From an uncultured Chloroflexota bacterium (GTDB taxonomy: Bacteria; Chloroflexota; Chloroflexia; Thermomicrobiales; UBA6265), in NCBI GenBank assembly GCA_937870845.1, contig CALMZR010000231.1:1-48953 (forward strand): 48,953 nucleotides of DNA. The letters are read 5' to 3'. The translations under genes were made by a program, and so were the position numbers. Within the stretch, counting starts at the first letter, position 1, and each line of letters starts with the position of its first letter. Shown in pieces: positions 15,952 through 25,095 of the stretch. A model generated the notes under the pieces. That model saw only the letters and a program-made list of their open reading frames with translations, was not told the DNA's origin and searched no databases.

Positions 15952-17343
15952 CTAGCCCGTCATCGCGGGAAGAGTTCCGGCCAATGCGCGCCGAAAGCCG
16001 CCCAGCGCCTCGTCGATCACCGCCTCGTCCATCGCCGTCGACGTACACATCATGAGGCGCGGGGCGGCGAACACGCCTTCGAGCAAGAGCGACAGGTGCA
16101 TCAGCCTCGCCAATCCCTTGTCCGACCGCGCCGCGTCGCGGTAGCTCCTCACCTTGTCCACGCCGAGGTGGACACTAGCGAACGAACCGTATCCGGTCAC
16201 CGTGCCTCGTACGCCCGCATCGGCGAGCAGCTCACGAAGTCCGGCGCGCAATTGCTCGCCAAGACCGTTGATGCGGGCCACTTCGCCGGGGGTGTATGCG
16301 TCCATCGCAGCGACGCCGGCCGCCATCGTAATGAGGTTGCCGTTGAACGTGCCCGATTGCCAGAGCGGGGCCGGCCGCAGGGGATCGAACTGCTCCATCA
16401 CTGCCGCGCGGCCGCCGAACCCGCCGACGGGAAAGCCGCCGCCGATGATCTTGGCGAATGTCGTTAGATCGGGACGGACGCGATAGTGCTCTTGTACGCC
16501 GCCCGGTTCCAGCCGGAAGCTCATTACCTCGTCGAAGATCAAGAGCGCGCCGTGCTCGAGCGTCAGTCCCCGTAGCGCCTCCAGGAAGGCGTGGTCGGCG
16601 GGAAGCATGCCAGCGGCGCCCATCACCGGCTCGATGATGATCGCCGCCACGTCGTCCCCGCGCTCGCGCATCAGCCGTTCGACCGTTTCGACGTCATTTA
16701 CTGGCGTGACGAGGACGTTTTCGACCGTGTTCGCCGGCACGCCGCGAGTTCCCAGGACGCCTCGGGGCGCGTGGTCGGGGCCGGAGAGGGGATCGAGCGG
16801 GTCGGGGTGAACGCTGACTTCGACGTCGTCGTACGTGCCGTGGTAGCCGCCTTCCATTTTGACGATGACATCACGGCCGGTGAAGGCTCGAGCAGCGCGC
16901 AGCGCGTTCATCACCGCTTCGGTGCCCGAGTTGCAGAAGCGGACCATGTCGACGGAGGCGACCCGATCGACCAAGATCTCGGCGAGCCTCGTCTGCGCCT
17001 CGTTCGGGGCAGGGAACGCCGTGCCATGCGGCAGATGGGCAGTAACGGCAGCCACGATGGCCGGGTGTCCATGTCCGTGGATGAGCGAGGTGTAGTTGTT
17101 GAGGAGGTCGATGTAGGTGCGCCCGTCGGCGTCCTGGATTCGGCAACCGCACCCCTCGGCAATGGAGAGCGGATACGGGGCATGGAAGGCGACCGTGCGG
17201 GTATCGCCGCCGGGCATGACGCGACGGGCGGCCTCGTGCAACGCCGCCGAGCGCGGCGATGCGGCGCGGTAATCGGCGATCACGTCGGCCTCGATCTCGG
17301 CGCGCGTCCGCGAGTCGACCATTGAGGAAATCTGCACCGCCAT
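15952..17343 (-). CDS. Class III aminotransferase, glutamate-1-semialdehyde aminomutase-like
   Basis: 463 residues, PLP fold type I. Clear GSA-aminomutase family features: RVMPGGDTRTV, GCGCRIQDADGRTYIDLLNNYTS, CNSGTEAVMNALRAARAFTGR, KMEGGYHGTYD, IIEPVMG, LLIFDEVMSFR and the PLP lysine in TFAKIIGGGFPVGGFGG. It differs from true HemL in detail (for example NGNLITMAAG in place of SGNP), and no haem genes are nearby. It is therefore better called an aspartate-aminotransferase-family/HemL-like enzyme of unknown substrate. ATG 17343 follows an AAGGAGG site. It is divergently paired with the next aminotransferase, 134 bases away. Confidence 0.85.
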   Translation of the reverse strand: MAVQISSMVDSRTRAEIEADVIADYRAASPRSAALHEAARRVMPGGDTRTVAFHAPYPLSIAEGCGCRIQDADGRTYIDLLNNYTSLIHGHGHPAIVAAVTAHLPHGTAFPAPNEAQTRLAEILVDRVASVDMVRFCNSGTEAVMNALRAARAFTGRDVIVKMEGGYHGTYDDVEVSVHPDPLDPLSGPDHAPRGVLGTRGVPANTVENVLVTPVNDVETVERLMRERGDDVAAIIIEPVMGAAGMLPADHAFLEALRGLTLEHGALLIFDEVMSFRLEPGGVQEHYRVRPDLTTFAKIIGGGFPVGGFGGRAAVMEQFDPLRPAPLWQSGTFNGNLITMAAGVAAMDAYTPGEVARINGLGEQLRAGLRELLADAGVRGTVTGYGSFASVHLGVDKVRSYRDAARSDKGLARLMHLSLLLEGVFAAPRLMMCTSTAMDEAVIDEALGGFRRALAGTLPAMTG

Positions 17344-17477
17344 CGCCCGCCTCCTTGGTGTTCCGGCCATCCGATTGCAGCGGATCGTAGGAATCCGCTC
17401 CGAAGGCGTCAAGCCCAAGTTCCGGGTACGATGCTGGGCGCGAAGGATCGGATCGTCACGCGAGGGGGCAAGCTCAG

Positions 17478-18659
17478 GTGAGAATCGAGCCGTTTCAGCT
17501 CGAACGCTGGATGACAACCTATGAGATGGACGCGCGTTGGGACATCGCAGAGAGCGGCATCTTTCCGTTGTCGACTCGGGAGATCATCGCGTTGCTCCCT
17601 CCTGAAGAGCGGGCAAGCGCGCTCGACCGGATCCTCGATCTGCGCCTGGGGTACAGCGAAGCGCGAGGCAGCGAGGAGCTGCGCTCCCTCATCGCGGCAA
17701 CGTATCGAGAGACGTCGCCCGACGAAGTGCTCGTCACGACCGGCGCCATCGAAGCCAACTTCCTGCTTTTCAACGAGCTGCTTTCGCCAGGCGATCGGGT
17801 GGTCATCGTCGACCCCGCGTATCAGCAGCTGCAGAGCGTGGCCAGGGCGATTGGCTGCGACGTTGCGCTGTGGAGTCTCCGCGCGCAGGACGGATTTCGC
17901 TTCGACCTCGATGAGCTGCGCCGCCTCGCCACGCCGGGGACGCGCATGATCGTCCTCAACACGCCCCACAATCCGACGGGGGCCATGCTCAACGACGAGG
18001 ACCTGCGCGAGGTTTACGCCATCGCCGAAAAGCTCGATGCCTGGGTGCTCAGCGACGAGGCGTATCGATGGCTCGATCTGCCAGGTCAACCGCCGCTGGC
18101 GCCGCCGATGCGCGACATCGGCCCCCGCGCCATCAGCACCGGCACGTTCTCCAAACCGTTCGGCCTGCCAGGATTGCGCACAGGCTGGCTCGTGGCGCCG
18201 GAAGAGATCGTGCGTCGTTGCTGGGGGCTGCGCGATTACGTCAGCCTCAGTCCCGGCAAGCTCAACGATGCCTTGGCCGTGATCGCTTTCGAGCAGCGGG
18301 ACCAGATTGTCGCCCGCACCCGGGAGATCGTGGCGGAGAACCTCCCTGTCGCCGCGCGGTGGTTCGCGGAGAACGCGGACATCGTCTCGTGGACGCCTCC
18401 GCGAGGCGGGCTGCTCGGCCTGATGCGCTACGGGCTGGACATCCCCTCGTTGCAGCTTGCGAATCGACTGGCCGAGGAGTACGGGGTCATGCTCGCACCT
18501 GGCTCTGCGTTCGGGTACGAGGGCCACCTGCGAATCGGCATCGGGAACTCCCCGGATGTTTTCGCCGAGGGGTTGCGCCAGACCGCACGCTGCCTGCGTG
18601 AGCTGGAACGTGCCGGAGCACCAATCGAGGCGTCGAGCATGGCCAGGGCATCGGCCTGA
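17478..18659 (+). CDS. Class I/II aminotransferase, capreomycidine-synthase-like subgroup
   Basis: 393 residues, PLP fold type I. Motifs: GYSEARGSEELR, TTGAIEANFLL, NTPHNPTGAML, SDEAYRWLD, PLP lysine in TGTFSKPFGLPGLRTGW, and the substrate arginine in HLRIGIGN. The N-terminal MRIEPFQLERWM and ESGIFPLS recall VioD-type capreomycidine synthases and a wide set of related uncharacterised aminotransferases. That likeness is from memory of the family and does not fix the reaction. The start is GTG 17478. No non-ribosomal peptide or antibiotic genes are nearby, so antibiotic synthesis is unlikely. Its divergent HemL-like neighbour suggests a shared pathway or regulator. Confidence 0.83.
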   Translation: MRIEPFQLERWMTTYEMDARWDIAESGIFPLSTREIIALLPPEERASALDRILDLRLGYSEARGSEELRSLIAATYRETSPDEVLVTTGAIEANFLLFNELLSPGDRVVIVDPAYQQLQSVARAIGCDVALWSLRAQDGFRFDLDELRRLATPGTRMIVLNTPHNPTGAMLNDEDLREVYAIAEKLDAWVLSDEAYRWLDLPGQPPLAPPMRDIGPRAISTGTFSKPFGLPGLRTGWLVAPEEIVRRCWGLRDYVSLSPGKLNDALAVIAFEQRDQIVARTREIVAENLPVAARWFAENADIVSWTPPRGGLLGLMRYGLDIPSLQLANRLAEEYGVMLAPGSAFGYEGHLRIGIGNSPDVFAEGLRQTARCLRELERAGAPIEASSMARASA

Positions 18660-18687
18660 TCGGGCGAGGAGCAAACGCTGACAACAC

Positions 18688-18717
18688 GTCCCTGGCCCGC
18701 TTTCGCGGGCCAGGGAC
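18688..18717. terminator. Strong hairpin between convergent genes
   Basis: GTCCCTGGCCCGC (18688-18700), loop TTTC, GCGGGCCAGGGAC (18705-18717): a perfect 13-bp stem between the aminotransferase stop (18659) and the coxM stop (18742). Neither side has a U-tract. Position and symmetry suggest a bidirectional terminator of the U-less kind. Confidence 0.65.
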
Positions 18718-18741
18718 AAGAGTTCGTCGTGGGTCGACTGG

Positions 18742-19593
18742 CTACGTCTGCGCCGCCTTGCGCAACGCACGGCCCGTCAGGACCGACACCAGATGGCGCC
18801 GGTACTCTTCCGAGGCGAAGTGATCGCCGTTGATTTCGAGGCCGTTGCCAGCCACAGCGGCCGCCGCATCGATCGCGGCGTCGTCCAGTGTCTTGCCTTG
18901 CAGCGCCTCTTCGGCGGCGGTCGCGCGCGTCGCCTTGCTGGTGGCGCCGGTCACGGCGACGCGGGCCGATTCGACTTTGCCATCCGAGCCGGTGGCAATC
19001 TTCACAGCCACGCCGACGACGGCATAGCCCGACGCCGGGTGGCGAAACTTCTCGTATGCCGTGCCGGCGCCGTCCAGCGCCGGGAACGACACGGAGGTGA
19101 TGATCTCGTCGGGCGCGAGGGCGGTCGTGAAGAGATCGACGAAGAGGTCGTCGGCGGCGATGGTGCGGGCGCCGTTTGTCCCGGTGACCTCGACGCTGCC
19201 GTCGAGCGCCAGGAAGATGGCCGTGTAGTCGGCGGCGGGGTCGGAATGGGCTAGCGCGCCGCCGATCGTGCCCCGCGCCTGCACCGCCGGGTCGCCGACG
19301 TTGTCGGCCGCCTCCGCCAGTATGGGCAGCGCGCTCTTCAACTCGCGCGAATCCCGAATCGCCGCGTAGGTCGTCATGGCCCCGATCTTGATCGGGCCGG
19401 AGGCGTCGATGCCAGTCAACCCGTCGACGCCCCCGAGGTCGACGAGCGACGACGGCGACGCCAGCCGCAGCTTCATGGCCGGGATGAGGGAGTGCCCGCC
19501 CGCCAGAAGTTTGGCATCGGGATCCGCCGCCAAGAGCCCGGCGGCGGCTTGCACGCTACTCGGCCGGTGATACTCGAATTGGTTGGGGAACAC
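18742..19593 (-). CDS. coxM: Molybdenum hydroxylase FAD-binding subunit (CoxM/XdhB type)
   Basis: 283 residues, the medium flavoprotein subunit of a CO dehydrogenase/xanthine dehydrogenase-type enzyme, passing electrons from the iron-sulfur subunit to an acceptor. The two FAD loops are clear: LLAGGHSLIPAMKLRL near residue 30 and the TIGGALAHSDPAADY segment near 110. N-terminal FPNQFEYHRPSSV is typical. The start is GTG 19593 after GGGAGGG. Last gene of the minus-strand coxS-coxL-coxM operon, 100 bases after coxL. Confidence 0.9.
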   Translation of the reverse strand: MFPNQFEYHRPSSVQAAAGLLAADPDAKLLAGGHSLIPAMKLRLASPSSLVDLGGVDGLTGIDASGPIKIGAMTTYAAIRDSRELKSALPILAEAADNVGDPAVQARGTIGGALAHSDPAADYTAIFLALDGSVEVTGTNGARTIAADDLFVDLFTTALAPDEIITSVSFPALDGAGTAYEKFRHPASGYAVVGVAVKIATGSDGKVESARVAVTGATSKATRATAAEEALQGKTLDDAAIDAAAAVAGNGLEINGDHFASEEYRRHLVSVLTGRALRKAAQT

Positions 19594-19693
19594 CGCGGAC
19601 CCTCCCTTGCCTGATTGCCTTCGTCTCGGTCAACTCGCGATTCGTCCGGTGGTGAGGGCGCGGCATTCCGTGCCCTTACAGCCATTCGCTCCG

Positions 19694-22081
19694 CTAGGCG
19701 CCGCCATTCTGCATGACGCGCCAGACGCGCTCTGGCGTGAACGGCATGTCAACGTGCTTGACGCCCAGATGCGAAAGGGCATCGACCACGGCGTTGGCGA
19801 CGGCCGGGGTCGAGCCGATCGTCCCGGCTTCACCAGCGCCCTTGGCGCCCATGGGGTTGACGTCCGTCGTGGTGACGGTGTGGCCCAGTTCATAGGTCGG
19901 GAGCATGCTCGCCTTCGGGATGGCGTAGTCGTTCATCGTCGCCGTGATCAGTTCGCCGTTGTCGGCGTAAGCGGCGCCTTCGTACATCGCCTGGGCGATG
20001 CCTTGGGCGATGCCGCCATGGAGCTGACCTTCGACAATCATCGGGTTGACGACGTTGCCGACGTCGTCCACCGCGACGTACTTGACGATCTCGACCTCCC
20101 CGGTGTCGCGGTCCACCTCGACCACGCAGACGTGCGTGCCAAAGGGGAAGGTGCAATTCGGCGGGTCGTAGTACGTCACCGCTTCCAGCCCCGGCTCCAT
20201 CCCAGCCGGCAGGTCGTAGGCGACGTGCGCCTGCAAGGCGATGTCCTGGATCGTCTTGGCCGCCTCGGGCGAGCCCTTGACGTACGCCTTGCCATTCTCG
20301 TAGACGATGTCCTCGGGAGCCGCCTCCAGCATGTGCGCGGCGAGCAGCTTCGCCTTCTCGACGACTTTTTGCACGCTCTTGTAGATGGCCGTGCCACCGA
20401 CGGCGAGCGAGCGGCTGCCGTAGCTGCCGAAGCCGAACGGCGTCCCCTTGGTATCGGAGTGTTCGATCTCGATGTCGTCGTACGGCACGCCTAACTCGTC
20501 GGCGACCAACTGGGCAAAGGTCGTCTCGTGCCCCTGCCCGTGCGGCAGCGAGCCGGTGGTGACCGTGACCTTGCCGGTCAGATAGACGCGCACGTCCGCG
20601 CTCTCCCAGAGGCCGGCCCCCCAGCCTTGGCCGCTGAGGCCGATCCACTTGGAGGGCGCCACGCCGCAGACCTCGACGTATGAGGAGAGACCGATCCCCA
20701 GCAGCTTCTTCTCGCCGCTGTCGCGGCGTCTGGACTGCTCTTTCAGGAGATCCTGGTAGCCGACCTGCTGGAGCGCCTTGTCGAGCGCCGGGGCGTAGTT
20801 TCCGCTGTCGTATGGCAGCATGCCGACCCCGGTGTCGTACGGGAAGTCCTCGGGCTGGATGAAGTTGCGCCTCCGCACGTCGGCCGGGTCGACGCCCGTG
20901 GCGTCGGCGACAAGATCGCAGGCGCGCTCGATGACGAAGGTGGCTTCCGGACGGCCCGCGCCGCGGTAGGCGTCCACCATCGCGGTGTTGGTATAGACCC
21001 CCTTTACGTCGACGTGGATGTTCGGGATTTTGTAGCAGCCAGCCACCATGCGTCCATAGAGGGTGGTCGGTATGCCGGGCGCGATCGTGGAGAGGTAGGC
21101 CCCGAGGTTGGCCAGCGTGGAGACCTTGAGCGCGGTGATCTTGCCGTCCTTGGTGGCCCCGATCTCGATGTCCGTGTGGTGGTCTCGGCCGTGGGTGGTG
21201 TGCAGATAGTTCTCGGTGCGGTCCTCGAAGTACTTGACCGGCCGGTTGAGCCTCTTGGCCAGCCAGAGGACCAGCGGCATGTCGAAGTAGAGGAAGATTT
21301 TCGAGCCAAAGCCGCCGCCGACGTCGGGCGCGATGGCGCGCACCTTCTGCTCCGGCACGCCGAGGACGAACGCGGCGATGAGCAGCTTGTGGACGTGCGG
21401 CGCCTGCGACGTCGCCCAGATGGTGTACTCCTCGGTTCCCGTGTCGTACATGCCAACGGAGCCGCGTGGCTCCATCGCGGTGGGAATCAGCCGCTGGTTG
21501 AAGATGCTCTGGCTAACCCGGACCTCCGCCTCGGCCAGCGCCTTGTCGACCGTCTCGGCGTCGGTCCCGCAGGTCCAATGCATAACGATGTTGTTCGGCG
21601 CATTTTCGTGCAGCTGCGGGGCGCCATCGGCGACCGCCGCTCTGGCATCGACGACGACCGGCAACTCGTCGAAATCGACGGCGATCGCTTCGACCGCGTC
21701 ATTAGCCTGGTAAACGCTCTCGGCGACCACGACTGCAATGGGGTCGCCGACCTGACGCACTTCTCCCAGGGCGAGGAGGCGCGGGGTGGCGACGTTGTTG
21801 TCGACGCCCGCGGCCTGCCAGGCGCAGGGGAGCGGGTTGACATCGGCCAGGTCTTCGCCGGTGAAGACGCCAATCACGCCGGGCATGGTCCTGGCCCGGC
21901 TCGTGTCGATGCTCGTGATCTTTCCATGGGCGACCGGTGAGCGCAGGACGGCGGCGTAGGCCATCCCGGGCAACTTGATGTCGTCGAGAAAGTTGCCGGC
22001 GCCGGTCATCAGCTTCGGGTCTTCGCGTCGGCGGATCGGCTTGCCGACAAGCTTCTCGGGAGCCTCGATCGCTGCAGCCAT
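19694..22081 (-). CDS. coxL: Molybdenum hydroxylase large (molybdopterin) subunit, form II CoxL-like
   Basis: 795 residues; carries the Mo-MCD active site. Seen: VGKPIRRREDPKLMTG at the N-terminus, DVGGGFGSK at 253-261, the active-site loop AYRGAGR at 371-377, and the late MGAKGAGEAG block with the catalytic glutamate. True aerobic CO dehydrogenases (form I) carry AYRCSFR with the copper-binding cysteine. The AYRGAGR loop places this in form II, whose substrates are mostly unknown and may be aldehydes, purines or aromatic heterocycles. ATG 22081 follows AAGGAG at ideal spacing. 35 bases separate it from coxS. Confidence 0.92.
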   Translation of the reverse strand: MAAAIEAPEKLVGKPIRRREDPKLMTGAGNFLDDIKLPGMAYAAVLRSPVAHGKITSIDTSRARTMPGVIGVFTGEDLADVNPLPCAWQAAGVDNNVATPRLLALGEVRQVGDPIAVVVAESVYQANDAVEAIAVDFDELPVVVDARAAVADGAPQLHENAPNNIVMHWTCGTDAETVDKALAEAEVRVSQSIFNQRLIPTAMEPRGSVGMYDTGTEEYTIWATSQAPHVHKLLIAAFVLGVPEQKVRAIAPDVGGGFGSKIFLYFDMPLVLWLAKRLNRPVKYFEDRTENYLHTTHGRDHHTDIEIGATKDGKITALKVSTLANLGAYLSTIAPGIPTTLYGRMVAGCYKIPNIHVDVKGVYTNTAMVDAYRGAGRPEATFVIERACDLVADATGVDPADVRRRNFIQPEDFPYDTGVGMLPYDSGNYAPALDKALQQVGYQDLLKEQSRRRDSGEKKLLGIGLSSYVEVCGVAPSKWIGLSGQGWGAGLWESADVRVYLTGKVTVTTGSLPHGQGHETTFAQLVADELGVPYDDIEIEHSDTKGTPFGFGSYGSRSLAVGGTAIYKSVQKVVEKAKLLAAHMLEAAPEDIVYENGKAYVKGSPEAAKTIQDIALQAHVAYDLPAGMEPGLEAVTYYDPPNCTFPFGTHVCVVEVDRDTGEVEIVKYVAVDDVGNVVNPMIVEGQLHGGIAQGIAQAMYEGAAYADNGELITATMNDYAIPKASMLPTYELGHTVTTTDVNPMGAKGAGEAGTIGSTPAVANAVVDALSHLGVKHVDMPFTPERVWRVMQNGGA

Positions 22082-22116
22082 ATCAGTCTCCTTCGACTGC
22101 TACCGCACTTCCCGGG

Positions 22117-22728
<612 letters not shown>

Positions 22729-23095
22729 GGTCTCCACACTCCTCCGCTCGCTCATCGCCGTGGCGGCAGCGCCCGGCGCCAATGGTCCGATCGCCATCGC
22801 ACGCCAGCCAGATCTTCCCGCCGCCGTCCCCAAGGCCGGCCAACTCTGGCTGTCGAGGGCCCGCGGCCGCGGCGCATCCCGTGCCTCGCGGACCTCAGAA
22901 AAGCGTCCCCACCTCGCGTGGGTGATGGCAGATTCCGTGGGCGGGAGTATACCGCCGACCGTGGGGCGCCGGGTGAAAGGTTCGTGGGGAGATGGGGAGC
23001 GGAGATCAGGGGATCGTGCGATTGGCTACGCCCGCCGCCGCACTCGCATCTCGCCGGCATCGGGCACGCCATCGCCCTGTCACCCGAACACTCGA
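22729..23095 (-). other. Intergenic region upstream of the cox operon
   Basis: 367 bases with no credible gene on either strand. On minus, TATACT (complement of 22946-22951) is a good -10 box, with TTCACC as a poor -35 at about 20 bases. Transcription would start near 22939 and leave a leader of about 210 bases before coxS, long enough for regulation. No recognised riboswitch; a molybdenum-cofactor riboswitch was considered but I cannot fold it by eye. Confidence 0.4.
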
Positions 23096-24124
23096 TCAGC
23101 CTCGACCGACGCCGGCCAGCCGTTCGCCGTATTGCCGTTCGTAGTATTCCTGAAATCGGTGGTCGTGCTCGCGAATGGCGCGCCACCATTCAAGGTTGGC
23201 CACGTACCAGTCGACGGTATCGTGCAGGGTCTGCCGCCAGTCTCGTCGCGGCCGCCAGCCGAGCTCGTCCCGGATGAGCGCCGTGTCGAGGCCGTAGCGC
23301 CGGTCGTGGCCCGGGCGATCCTCGACGTGGTGGATGAGGGAGCGAGGTTTCCCGATGCGCTCCAGGATGGCGTGCGCCACGTCAAGGTTTTCCCGCTCGT
23401 TGTCGGCGCCCACGTTATACGCCTGGCCGGGTCGACCGCGGCGCAAGACCAGGTCGATGGCCTCGGCGTGCTCGTCGACGTGCATCCAGTTGCGGACCTG
23501 CCGACCGTCACCGTAGACCGGGAGCGGCAGGTCGAGCAGGGCGTTGGTGACGAAGAGCGGCACGAGCTTCTCCGGGTATTGGCGCGGGCCGATGGTGTTC
23601 GCGCCGCGCGTGATGACGACGTCGGTCCCGTAGGACGTGCCGTAGGCCAGGCACATCAGCTCGCCGCCGGCCTTGGCCGCGGAATAGGGAGAGCGTGGGC
23701 TGAGGCGCGCGTCTTCCCTGGCTGCCTCGCCCTCGGGCACATGCCCGTAGACCTCGTCCGTGCTGACCTGCAGCATGCGCAAGCCATGCCGTCGCGCGGC
23801 GTCGAGCAGGGTCATCACGCCGATCACGTTCGCCCGCGCGAACGCCTCCGGATCGAGAAGCGACCGGTCGACGTGCGTTTCCGCGGCGAAATTGGCGATG
23901 GCGTCGATATCCGGGGCCAATCGCGCAATCAAATCCGCGTCGGCGATGTCACCGTGAACGAAGCGAAACCGCGGGTTGTCGCGCTCCTCGGCAAGGTTTG
24001 CCATGGTGCCGGCGTACGTGAGCAAATCGAGGCCGAGCACCTCGTCGTCAGGATGTTCCCGCAAGACGTGGCGCACGTACGCCGACCCGATGAATCCCGC
24101 GGCGCCGGTGACCAGAATCCGCAC
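23096..24124 (-). CDS. rmlB: dTDP-glucose 4,6-dehydratase
   Basis: 342 residues, extended SDR enzyme making dTDP-4-keto-6-deoxyglucose. NAD fingerprint TGAAGFIGSAY at residues 6-16; active-site STDEVYG (Asp-Glu pair of dehydratases) and YSAAK (family usually YSASK); later GPRQYPEKLVPLF and NWMHVDEHAEAI are characteristic of RmlB. The start is GTG 24124, five bases after the rmlD stop, with GGGAGGG in front. Last gene of the rmlA-rmlD-rmlB unit. Confidence 0.93.
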   Translation of the reverse strand: MRILVTGAAGFIGSAYVRHVLREHPDDEVLGLDLLTYAGTMANLAEERDNPRFRFVHGDIADADLIARLAPDIDAIANFAAETHVDRSLLDPEAFARANVIGVMTLLDAARRHGLRMLQVSTDEVYGHVPEGEAAREDARLSPRSPYSAAKAGGELMCLAYGTSYGTDVVITRGANTIGPRQYPEKLVPLFVTNALLDLPLPVYGDGRQVRNWMHVDEHAEAIDLVLRRGRPGQAYNVGADNERENLDVAHAILERIGKPRSLIHHVEDRPGHDRRYGLDTALIRDELGWRPRRDWRQTLHDTVDWYVANLEWWRAIREHDHRFQEYYERQYGERLAGVGRG

Positions 24125-24129
24125 GTTCC

Positions 24130-25095
24130 CTACCCTCCCGTGTGGCCGCCGGAGGCGGCCGGCGCGCCGATCTCGGCCGCGAGTCTCGGCGCATACTCGG
24201 CCAGCGCCTGGCGCCAGTCGCGCAACGCGATACCCAATGCGGCCCCCCGCACATTGCGCAACGTGCTGTCCGCCGGTCGCCGCGCCGGCAACGGGTAGCG
24301 CGCGAGAAACGCGGCGGTCGATACCGGCCGCACCTGCGCGGGATCAAACCCCGCCAACCGCGCGGTCTCGCGCGCCAGCTCGAACCGGCTGGCTCGCCCG
24401 GTATTGACCAGGTGAAACCGGCCGCGGCCTCGCGCCGCGGCGAGCTTCACCAGCGCCGTCGCCAAATCGGGGGCGAACGTCGGGCTGCCAAACTCGTCGT
24501 CAACGACGTCGATGCCGCCCTTGTCGCGCAGCACGGTGAGCACCGTGCGAGGAAAATGCTTGCCAGCGCCGCCGTACAGCCACGCGGTGCGAGCGACGGC
24601 GTTCTCGGCGCCGCCCGCCAGAACCGCCACTTCCGCCCGGAGCTTCGACTCGCCGTACGCGGAAATTGGGCTGGTTGGCGCGTCTTCGAGATACGGAGCG
24701 CCGCCATCTCCGGGGAAGACCATGTCGGTGCTCACCGCCAGCAAATAGGCGCCGGACTCGCGCGCGGCCTTGGCGACGATGCGCGTGGCCTGGACATTCG
24801 ATCGCTCGCCGCGTTCAGGATCGCGCTCGATGCCGTCAACATCCGTACATGCCGCGGCGTGGATGACAATGCTTGGCTTGGCTCGATCGATTGCCTGGAT
24901 CGTCGCTGGCTCGTCGGCCAGATCGAGCGCCACGTCGATGCCCACCGCTGGCCGCGCCCCGAACGCCGCGACAATCGCGCCGGCCCTCTGCAATTCGTGA
25001 ACCAGATAGCGCCCGAGCTGACCGCCGGCGCCAGTGACAACCACGCACCGGCCGGCCAGACTCGGCTGGGGCGCCGCGCCCGCGTCAGACGACAT
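24130..25095 (-). CDS. rmlD: dTDP-4-dehydrorhamnose reductase
   Basis: 321 residues, SDR-type reductase giving dTDP-L-rhamnose. TGAGGQLGRYLV near residue 21, HAAACTDVDGIE, AVSTDMVFPGD (family usually STDYVF), and YGESKLRAE as the YxxxK catalytic pair. The C-terminal half matches RmlD substrate-binding segments (FHLVNTG, RPADSTLRN). An N-terminal tail of about 15 residues precedes the Rossmann strand. Overlaps rmlA by 11 bases. The epimerase RmlC that should make its substrate is not encoded beside it. Confidence 0.9.
   Translation of the reverse strand: MSSDAGAAPQPSLAGRCVVVTGAGGQLGRYLVHELQRAGAIVAAFGARPAVGIDVALDLADEPATIQAIDRAKPSIVIHAAACTDVDGIERDPERGERSNVQATRIVAKAARESGAYLLAVSTDMVFPGDGGAPYLEDAPTSPISAYGESKLRAEVAVLAGGAENAVARTAWLYGGAGKHFPRTVLTVLRDKGGIDVVDDEFGSPTFAPDLATALVKLAAARGRGRFHLVNTGRASRFELARETARLAGFDPAQVRPVSTAAFLARYPLPARRPADSTLRNVRGAALGIALRDWRQALAEYAPRLAAEIGAPAASGGHTGG

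Noticed and set aside
15952-17343. Haem-pathway hemL
   Set aside because: Family match is good, but sequence details and the absence of haem genes make a paralogue more likely; kept as HemL-like only.
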